Shown here piece by piece: positions 54,087 through 61,214 of a DNA stretch of 64,000 nt. Under the pieces are notes generated by a model, which worked only from the letters and a program-made list of their open reading frames with translations, had not been told where the DNA came from and did not search any database. The DNA comes from Bog-532 sp963805255 (GTDB lineage: Bacteria > Actinomycetota > Actinomycetes > Streptosporangiales > Streptosporangiaceae): positions 434,001 through 498,000 of the forward strand of contig CAWDTK010000011.1 in the NCBI GenBank assembly GCA_963805255.1, read 5' to 3'. The first letter of the stretch is position 1; the number at the start of each line of letters is the position of its first letter. A program made the translations under genes and the position numbers.

Positions 54087-54656
54087 CTATAGCTCGACCA
54101 CGGCTCCTGATGGCACCGCCACCCTCGGCGGGGAGGAGAGCCGTTCCCGCCAGCCTGTGGCCAGCGCCGGACCGGCTTTCGGACGCACCATGGCAGCACC
54201 GGGAAGACGGGGCGCCGCCACGACGAACTCCCGCTCCGGCGACCGCGCCGACAGGTCGACGTGGCCGTTCCGGCAGATGCGCCCGACACGGATGACGAGG
54301 GGCACCACCCGCTCCTCGAGAAACGCGTACCAGTCCTCGGGCCGGTACCCCCCGGCATCGCCGTGCGCGACCTCCTCCGACCGGAGCATCGCAAGCAGGA
54401 GACGCTGCACGAGCGGCGGGTGCTCTTCCCAGCACACGGGAAAGGGCGGCGGTGGCAGCGGACGCCCAAGGACGGTGCCCGCCGGCGGAAAATACTCGAG
54501 GTGGCCGTCGACGAAGTGGGGAACCCATTCGCGCAGGCGCACCCTCTGCGCCTCGGTGATCTCCACGCTCATCTCCGTTCCCGGGACCGCCACGAGGATG
54601 AAGCCGGGAGACCGCTCGGGACCGTCGGGGCGGACGATCCGCGGCTTAAACGACAT
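54087..54656 (-). CDS. Hypothetical protein downstream of the relaxase
   Basis: 189 residues from ATG 54656, overlapping the relaxase stop by 11 bp. It is soluble and Pro-rich in the middle (GRPLPPPPFPVCWEEHPP). No family recognised. Operon position and codon use favour a real gene, probably a mobilisation accessory. Confidence 0.55.
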   Translation of the reverse strand: MSFKPRIVRPDGPERSPGFILVAVPGTEMSVEITEAQRVRLREWVPHFVDGHLEYFPPAGTVLGRPLPPPPFPVCWEEHPPLVQRLLLAMLRSEEVAHGDAGGYRPEDWYAFLEERVVPLVIRVGRICRNGHVDLSARSPEREFVVAAPRLPGAAMVRPKAGPALATGWRERLSSPPRVAVPSGAVVEL

Positions 54657-57444
54657 GGCGGTCCGCGTACCGCATGCCCGTCACCTCCTGGAACGCCTGC
54701 ACGACCCATGCCGGGACGCCCTCCGCCGCGGCGACCTCCCCGATCACGGACTGCCGCGGCCGCTGCTTCCGGAGACGGACGATGCTCGCGCCCTCGTCGC
54801 GTCTGCGCCGCTCCTCGGCACGGACCGTGCGCAGTGCCCGGCGCCGCCAGTACCGCTCGGCAAGCGGACGCTGCGGACGCCGTCGCCGTCGCTGTCGCCG
54901 CGTGCGCCCGGCGCTCTCCCGCGGCGGCTCCGCCGATGCTGTCGCAGCGCGCTTCGCCCGGCTGCGCCGCCCCCGCTCCGCCATGACGGCCAGCGCGTCC
55001 GCCCCGGTGACCACGCCGAGCGTTTCCCGGTCGAGGAACAGGTGCGTCCCCTCCCGGGCCCGCGAGCACGCCACGTACAGCGCTTCCCGGTGGGTCTGCC
55101 ACCCGCCGCTCACGACGTAGCTCTTCCCCACCGTCATCCCCTGGGACTTGTAGACGTGGCAGGCGTAAGCGAGCTCGAGCAGCGGGTTCCCCTCGGCACG
55201 GACCTCGAGGTCGCGGGAGTGCTGCTCGTTCGTGCGGACGGTGAGGACACCGCGCCCGGGGTCCGCGGCGACGATCACTCCCGTCGTCCCGTTGTCCACG
55301 CGACGGATGCCCTGGCCGATGCGCCACTGGCGGCGGAAGATGACCCGGTCACCCGTGCGGAACGACGGGCCCGCGGGGGACAGGCGCACCCCGGTGTCCC
55401 CGATCTCCCCGGCAGCCTGCCGCCGCTGCTGCGCGAGGAGGTTCATCGCGTCGCGCTCGGCGTTGCTCGCGTCGGTGATGATCAGCCCCGTCCGCCCGCC
55501 GGCATCCCACGCCCCGACCGCCGCCGCCTGCGCCTCGCTCCGGGTCCCGCTCATGCTGACCCGGCCGCAGCGCGCGTACAGCTTGAGCGCGGCACCCGCC
55601 TCGCCGGTGCGGAGCAGCCGCCATGCCGCGCGTTCCCACCGCGACTGGGTCCGGTGCACCTCCTGCAGCTCCGGCCCGCCGCGGGCGAGCAGGGGCCACA
55701 GGCCCCCCGCGGACAGCGGCGACAGCTGCGCGTGATCGCCGAGGGTCACGACGTCCGCGCGTCCCTGGACCGCCGCGGCGAAGCGCGCCCACCGCCGGGT
55801 GTCCACCATGCCCGCCTCATCGAGCACGATGACGTCGTCGTCGCGCAGCTCGAGGCGGCCGTGCTCGAGGCGCGTGACCAGGCCGTCGAGCGTCATCGAG
55901 ACCGCGTCCTCGCCGAGATCCTCGCCGAGACGCTGTGCGGTCGCGCCCGCGACGGCCACGGCGAACACCCGCCGCTTCTCCCTATGCCACACATCCGCAG
56001 CCGCGCCGACGATCGCCGTCTTTCCCGAGCCCGCCGCCCCGGTGATCGCCGTGAACCGCTGGGTCAGCATCGCGCGCAGCGCCGTCAGCTGCTCGCCCGC
56101 GAAGGTGACGTCGCGCGCCTCCTGCTGGCCGCGGATCGCCTCCCACACGACGTGCGCGGAGGGACGCCGCGGGGTACGCAGCGACCGCCGCTCGTCGCTC
56201 CAGGCGAGCACGCCCTTCTCGGCCTCGAGCATCTCCCACGTCGTCCACCGGTCCTTCCCGACCGAGACGACGTCACCGTCCGCGATCATGTCGTCGACGA
56301 CTTTCCCTGTGTCCGCGACGCTGATCACCCCCGCGGCCTTCCGTAACGCGAGGATCCGGAGCCACTGCGCCGTGAACGTCGCGTGCTCTTTCGTGAGCCC
56401 GTTCCCGCCGAGCAGGTCCTCTCTCACCCAGGCCCGCCCCTCGGCAGGGGAGGGGAGGACACCCGGACGGCGCAGCCCCTCGATCGCCTCCGCGGTCACC
56501 CCGTGCTGGCGCCCCACCTCCCGCCAGAACGCCGCCGGGTCGCCGTCGACCCGGCCCTTCGGCAGCTTGCACCGCAGGTCGAGGTCCCGCAGCTCGATGT
56601 ACGTCGGGTCGCGCCCGTACTTCTCCCGGAACTTCGCGATCTTCCCGGGCCGGTGCGTGTGGATCTCCTTCGTCCGGTCGCTCAAGTCCTCGCACAGCGC
56701 CTGCGGGATACCGCCGATCTCGAACCCGCATCCCCCGCTCGTCTCCCGCTCGATCGTGAACCCCGCCGCCGCCAGCCGCGTCGCAAACGCCGCGTGGTAC
56801 ACCGCTTGCAGCTCCTGCCGCGCATCGAAGAGCGGCTTGCTCGCCAGCGCCACGATCTTCCCGTCATGCCGCCGCACCGCCGGCACCAGCACGTGCACGT
56901 GGCGGTTCGGGTCCGGCGGAATCCCGTGCCTCGCCTGCTGCCTCGTCGGCCGGCTCGTCGTGTGCCGGAACCCGACCGCCAGCACCTCCGCCGCCGTCTC
57001 CAGCACCACCTTCCCCTTCCGGGTCGCGCGGACCAGCTTCACGTTCGACGTCATGTGGTCGAGCATCACCTCGATCGCCTGGTCCTCCGCCTCCTCGATC
57101 AGGCGGCTCGTCTCCGGGCTGCTCAGCACCCCCGTTACCGACACCGACTTCGGCGCCGACGGTGTCAGGTCGTGCGCCGGGACGTGGTCCTTCCTCCACG
57201 GCATCCACCGCTTCCCCGTCCGCGGGTCCCGGCCGTCGAGTACCCGGAGAAACTCCTCCTCCGTCACCTCGCCCACCAGCCCGAGCCGCACCGCCATCCG
57301 GCCCAGCCATCTCCCGCGTGACTGCTTCGGCTTTCCCTCCGGCTCCACGTAGTACTCGCCGATCTTCCGCTGGACCTCGTACTCCGTGTAGTACAGCGCC
57401 ACGTCCACCGCCCGGCAGCCTTTCAGCTTCTTGACTGGCAGCAT
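54646..57444 (-). CDS. MobF/TrwC-TraA relaxase-helicase
   Basis: 932 residues. The N-terminal TrwC domain has Y18-Y19 as candidate nicking tyrosines and the histidine cluster in NRHVHVLVP. The helicase part has GAAGSGKT at 469-476 and VLDEAGMVD, with later motifs as in RecD/TraI. The C-terminus is Arg-rich. Such proteins nick oriT, stay bound to the strand and unwind it. No type IV secretion genes are seen, so the plasmid is at least mobilisable. Confidence 0.92.
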   Translation of the reverse strand: MLPVKKLKGCRAVDVALYYTEYEVQRKIGEYYVEPEGKPKQSRGRWLGRMAVRLGLVGEVTEEEFLRVLDGRDPRTGKRWMPWRKDHVPAHDLTPSAPKSVSVTGVLSSPETSRLIEEAEDQAIEVMLDHMTSNVKLVRATRKGKVVLETAAEVLAVGFRHTTSRPTRQQARHGIPPDPNRHVHVLVPAVRRHDGKIVALASKPLFDARQELQAVYHAAFATRLAAAGFTIERETSGGCGFEIGGIPQALCEDLSDRTKEIHTHRPGKIAKFREKYGRDPTYIELRDLDLRCKLPKGRVDGDPAAFWREVGRQHGVTAEAIEGLRRPGVLPSPAEGRAWVREDLLGGNGLTKEHATFTAQWLRILALRKAAGVISVADTGKVVDDMIADGDVVSVGKDRWTTWEMLEAEKGVLAWSDERRSLRTPRRPSAHVVWEAIRGQQEARDVTFAGEQLTALRAMLTQRFTAITGAAGSGKTAIVGAAADVWHREKRRVFAVAVAGATAQRLGEDLGEDAVSMTLDGLVTRLEHGRLELRDDDVIVLDEAGMVDTRRWARFAAAVQGRADVVTLGDHAQLSPLSAGGLWPLLARGGPELQEVHRTQSRWERAAWRLLRTGEAGAALKLYARCGRVSMSGTRSEAQAAAVGAWDAGGRTGLIITDASNAERDAMNLLAQQRRQAAGEIGDTGVRLSPAGPSFRTGDRVIFRRQWRIGQGIRRVDNGTTGVIVAADPGRGVLTVRTNEQHSRDLEVRAEGNPLLELAYACHVYKSQGMTVGKSYVVSGGWQTHREALYVACSRAREGTHLFLDRETLGVVTGADALAVMAERGRRSRAKRAATASAEPPRESAGRTRRQRRRRRPQRPLAERYWRRRALRTVRAEERRRRDEGASIVRLRKQRPRQSVIGEVAAAEGVPAWVVQAFQEVTGMRYADRHVV

Positions 57445-57966
57445 GTCCCCCCAGCATCCGCAGGATGCGTACTAGTCCGCTCCGATCTCTTGCTCCGATC
57501 TTGCGGCGATTTTTGGTGGTTTGCTCTGATCTTGCGTCGTTTTGTGGGTCGAGCGGTATTGGATCATGGGTTACCGATTCTGTGGGCTTTCGGTGGCACC
57601 GGAGGGGGAGAGGCTTGCCTGCCAATAGCGGGATTGAACGCCTGACTCGACTGGGGCGATGGCAGCCACGCAGCTGGCTACCATCGGCAGCAAGCCACTG
57701 GGGTACGTGAGACTCGCGGTGCCGGAGCGAACTGTCAGAAGCTGGGCAGGGGCTCGGCAGACGGGGGCGGCAGAGTGTCAGAGCCGGTCCCGGCCAGGGC
57801 AGGGCAAGCCGTGGCCAGCGGCGAGCGAGGCTCAGCGGGGACCGGGCCGGGGACGCCGGGGAACGCAGGGGCCTGCGGCCAGCGAGACCGGGGACTTCGC
57901 ACGCACAATGTCGGCGACCCACAGGCGATCGTGGCATTCGTGACAGCGCGCAGTGGGGGATTGGTT
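57445..57966. other. Relaxase upstream region with a candidate oriT
   Basis: GCATCC, three bases, GGATGC at 57454-57468 is an inverted repeat. GCTCCGATCT at 57479 and 57492 and GCTCTGATCT at 57523 are direct repeats, the last two within a longer similarity (CGATCTTGCGGCG and TGATCTTGCGTCG). The segment is AT-richer than its surroundings. Inverted plus direct repeats next to a MobF gene are typical of oriT. The remainder has no convincing gene. Confidence 0.5.
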
Positions 57967-58329
57967 GTGGCGACGCAGTCCAGGCGGCGGAGCAGGGAGA
58001 GCACGGACGAGCAGCGGGCGGCCGCGGTGGCGGTGCTCTCCGCGCACATCGACGAGCTCGGCCAGGCCGAGCGGGATCGGGACGACGACCTGTGGAATGA
58101 CATCGCCAACCATGGCGTCGAGGTCGTACTCGGTGGGACCACGTGGAACCTGTCTGTCGACGGCGACGGATGGGTGGCGTACCAGTCGGCGGACGACCCG
58201 GAGTTCGGGTCGGAGGGCTCAGGCTCAGCTGACCTCATGGGCACGGTGGGTCCGCGATCGCTCGCCCCGGAGGAGATCGTGCGGCGGCTGGACACGCTCG
58301 AGTTCGACGAGTTCGAGGACAACGACTGA
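57967..58329 (+). CDS. Hypothetical acidic protein
   Basis: 120 residues from GTG 57967, with GGGGGA six bases upstream; upstream frame codons to 57775 look unlikely. It has a basic N-terminus, then a helical and acidic body ending FDEFEDND. No family recognised; acidic small proteins of plasmids sometimes mimic DNA or inhibit restriction, but nothing here proves that. Confidence 0.55.
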   Translation: MATQSRRRSRESTDEQRAAAVAVLSAHIDELGQAERDRDDDLWNDIANHGVEVVLGGTTWNLSVDGDGWVAYQSADDPEFGSEGSGSADLMGTVGPRSLAPEEIVRRLDTLEFDEFEDND

Positions 58330-58385
58330 GAGCCATAGCCCGGCGGGCACTCTCCGGCGGCGCTATCCACGCGGGGGGTGGCGGC

Positions 58386-58736
58386 ATGGCGGACGATAAC
58401 GCGGCCGCAGCCGCTGCGGCGAAGCGGTCGGTCGCCCTGCTCCGGGCCGCGCGGTCGGCACTGCTCGCTGGCGCGCCTCGCCCCTCGTGCGATCCGCGAT
58501 CCTGGTCCGTGATGCAGCCCGCATTCTCGACCGCCTCCGCGCTCTTCGCCGCACAGCCCGAGGTCACCCAGCCGACGGCCGTCCCTGCCATCGACGAGGC
58601 CTACATCGCCGTGGGGCGGCTTGTTGACCGGGTCCGCACCTGGCACGCGGCCCCAGCGTCGCCAGCTCTGTCACGCTCCCCGCGCCCAGGTGACATCGCG
58701 GTAGCAGGCTGGCGGGCGGGCGGCAGCGCGGGATGA
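58386..58736 (+). CDS. Ala-rich hypothetical protein
   Basis: 116 residues, starting DDNAAAAAAAKRSVALLRAA. Codon use is plausible but the composition is simple. A diverged copy of its first 80 bases starts at GTG 58788 (55 codons, to 58955), so the region arose by local duplication. No family recognised. Confidence 0.4.
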   Translation: MADDNAAAAAAAKRSVALLRAARSALLAGAPRPSCDPRSWSVMQPAFSTASALFAAQPEVTQPTAVPAIDEAYIAVGRLVDRVRTWHAAPASPALSRSPRPGDIAVAGWRAGGSAG

Positions 58737-58787
58737 CCAACACCGCGGGCGGCGGGGTGACGCACAAAAGCGCCGATGGGGGTCCGC

Positions 58788-58955
58788 GTGGCGGGCGATA
58801 ACGTGGCCATAGTGGCCGCTGCGGCGAAGCGGTGGGCCGCCCTGCTGCGGTCCGCACGGCGACGCCCCGACGCCCTGCTGGCCACGGCGCAAGCAGTCGC
58901 GGACCCGAACGTTAGGCCGGTCGGCAACCGCTCTCTCCTCAGATCGTGCTGCTGA
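58788..58955 (+). pseudogene. Duplicated 5' fragment of the Ala-rich gene
   Basis: GDNVAIVAAAAKRWAALLRS parallels DDNAAAAAAAKRSVALLRAA of the gene at 58386, with clear nucleotide similarity over about 75 bp. The remainder differs and runs into the convergent membrane-protein gene. Probably not functional. Confidence 0.35.
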
Positions 58956-60765
58956 GTTGCTGCAGGTTCACGCGCCAAAGCTGCACACCCCCGGTCTCGG
59001 TGGGCGGGCTTCCCAGGAGCTGCGTGAACAGCCGGACCATCGTGTCCCTGTTCGGCATGGGGCCGACGATTACGGCACTGACGTCCCAGTGACCAAGGTC
59101 TCGCACTAGCAGGGTTCGTTCGGACGCGGTCAGAGGGGGCTCGGACTCTCCGTGACCAATGTTTGCCATGACGGTGCCGAGCACGGAGGGGGTGGACGCG
59201 CTGATCCCGCCGTTGCCGTCTGGGACCCATACGTAGCCGCCAGGCATGCGGAATCGCATCCCGGCCTCGACTTGCCACAACTCCGGAGCGTAGCCAGGGT
59301 TGGGGTACGGAGCGACGAGAACTGTCGAGCCGGACGGGATCTGATCAACAGCGGAGCTCGTGAAGAACGCAGGCGTTGCCGCGCTTGCACGTGGATAGGG
59401 GAGAGCGGGAAACAACGGAACAAGAACTGCGGCGGTGACCGCCAGCACCCCGGCGCGTTGCCAGTGCCGTGTGTAGCGGGCGGCCAAAGCCGCCATTGTC
59501 ATCGCGAGGAGCAGGGCCGCGAAGAAATCGGTCATGAGCGCGAGCCGGGCCGGGAGAAGGTTGTCGACAAGCGGGATGTGGCTGAACAGCGCGCCGGGGA
59601 GAGGGATCGCCTTGTCAATCCCCCCGACGTGGAGACTAGGACCGAGGGATAACGTCGCCGTGATTAGTCCGGCTATCGCCACTATGAGGAAAGCCCGGCG
59701 GCGCCAGAAACGGACGACACCGAAGAGCAGGAACGCGAGCAACGGAACTCCGAGGTAACCGGCCCATTCGTCCTTGAGCCCGGTGAAGTGGTTGACGGTC
59801 GCGCTTGCAGCGGCGGAGCCGAGGGCGTGGGCATCCGTCGGCATGACGAAGTTGAGGAGGTCGATCACGAAGATGTTGGGGGGATGGAGCACGGTGTTGG
59901 GCCACCGTTGCGCCCCGAATAGCAGCGTGCGCAGCGCGGGTAAGGACAGCACGGCTGCACTTGCGATCGCGATGCACGCGACGCGGAGCGCGTGCCCAGC
60001 GGCCTCGCGAACACGTCGCCAGTTGAACAGGGCCAGCGGTAGCAGGATCGCGAGCGTGCCGATGCAGTCGGTGACGAGTGGCTCCGTGTACGTCATGAGC
60101 TGGCCGGCGAGGAGCGCGCCGATCCCCAGTCCGACCCACCGGGCGCGCCACTGGCGCCGCACCAAAGCGTCATGCAGCAGGATGAGCAGCAGCGGAGGCA
60201 TCACCTGCAGGGCGAGAGCAACGTGAGTCTGGCCCTGCACGATCATGTAGGGGCCGAACCCGTAGAGCACTCCGCCGCATCCTGCGGCGGTCGCTGAGCC
60301 AGTTATCCGGCTGAGTGCGAGATACATTGCCCATGCAGATAAGGCGAAGCTCAACGTGGTCATCAGGTTGAAGGAGACGATCGGCCCGAACGCTGCCGTC
60401 GCCGGCCACATCACGAACGACGAGAGGGGCGGTGTGTTCCACATCGCATTGAAGCCCTCCGGTGCATTCAGGTATGTGCTGAAGAAGGGATTGAGGTGGT
60501 GCGACAGGGCGAAAGGACCCCAGCTCAGCGTCCACAGGTATTGCGCTGGGTCCCCCCAGCGACCGACGATGTAGTGCGCTGGACCGCGCCACGTGTTTGC
60601 CGTCAGGGCGAATGCCGCCAAGGTGTACGCCACGAGCGCGACCGCCTCGTGGGGGACCCTGAATCGCCGCCGCGTGGGCGTGATAGCGGGACTGGACGAG
60701 GGGTCAGGGGAAGCGGCTAGGCGCGCGGGGACCGGGCGCACCGATGTGCGTGGCGCGGCCTGCAT
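58939..60765 (-). CDS. Large multi-pass membrane protein, GT-C glycosyltransferase-like
   Basis: 608 residues from ATG 60765, after GAGGGGGA. About ten hydrophobic helices span residues 45-440, with a soluble C-terminal domain after. WGDPAQYLWTLSWGPFALSHHLNPFF in the first loop, with an Asp, is the layout of GT-C transferases that use lipid-linked sugars. The substrate cannot be told. It follows the large repeat protein in the same direction but is separated from it by a strong terminator. Confidence 0.75.
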   Translation of the reverse strand: MQAAPRTSVRPVPARLAASPDPSSSPAITPTRRRFRVPHEAVALVAYTLAAFALTANTWRGPAHYIVGRWGDPAQYLWTLSWGPFALSHHLNPFFSTYLNAPEGFNAMWNTPPLSSFVMWPATAAFGPIVSFNLMTTLSFALSAWAMYLALSRITGSATAAGCGGVLYGFGPYMIVQGQTHVALALQVMPPLLLILLHDALVRRQWRARWVGLGIGALLAGQLMTYTEPLVTDCIGTLAILLPLALFNWRRVREAAGHALRVACIAIASAAVLSLPALRTLLFGAQRWPNTVLHPPNIFVIDLLNFVMPTDAHALGSAAASATVNHFTGLKDEWAGYLGVPLLAFLLFGVVRFWRRRAFLIVAIAGLITATLSLGPSLHVGGIDKAIPLPGALFSHIPLVDNLLPARLALMTDFFAALLLAMTMAALAARYTRHWQRAGVLAVTAAVLVPLFPALPYPRASAATPAFFTSSAVDQIPSGSTVLVAPYPNPGYAPELWQVEAGMRFRMPGGYVWVPDGNGGISASTPSVLGTVMANIGHGESEPPLTASERTLLVRDLGHWDVSAVIVGPMPNRDTMVRLFTQLLGSPPTETGGVQLWRVNLQQLSSTI

Positions 60766-61176
60766 TGTTCGTCCCCCTCGTGAGTCTGCCGCCCTGCAGT
60801 GCCCGGGGCACGCAGATGCTGGCTTTGAGATGACGCGGCACCCAGTGACGCCGCGGCGACCTGGTGAATCCCAGGACAGTACACGAGGGGAGTGCAAAGG
60901 GGCCGGTCGGTGGCGAGCGCGTCGAGCGAGCGAACCGGCTCCTCTCTCAGTGGTGGAAAGCTGGACCCCTGCAAAGTCGAATGGACCGAGAATGGCGGGC
61001 CTTGGACCGGAAGGGGAGTAGTGCGCAGCATCCCCACCAACGAGGGAGACCGCTTCCGGGAGCAGAGCCACGGGGCTCTGGTGGGCCCGGCAACCCCCCG
61101 GGCCCACGTGTTGGCGGGGCGTCGCGCGCACTCACTGCGACCAACCCGGGGCCACCTCACCTTGACGACGAAGGGA
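60766..61176. other. Intergenic between repeat-protein gene and membrane-protein gene
   Basis: About 410 bp with the terminator of the upstream gene at its right end and presumably the promoter of the 608-residue membrane protein. No gene is supported. Confidence 0.4.
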
Positions 61177-61208
61177 GGGACGGGGCGCCAGGCACGACGC
61201 CCCGTCCC
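61177..61208 (-). terminator. Hairpin terminator, 11-bp stem
   Basis: GGGACGGGGCG and CGCCCCGTCCC pair perfectly with a 10-nt loop, starting seven bases after the stop of the minus-strand repeat-protein gene. There is no T-run, as is common in high-GC actinomycetes. Confidence 0.75.
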
Positions 61209-61214
61209 GGAGTC

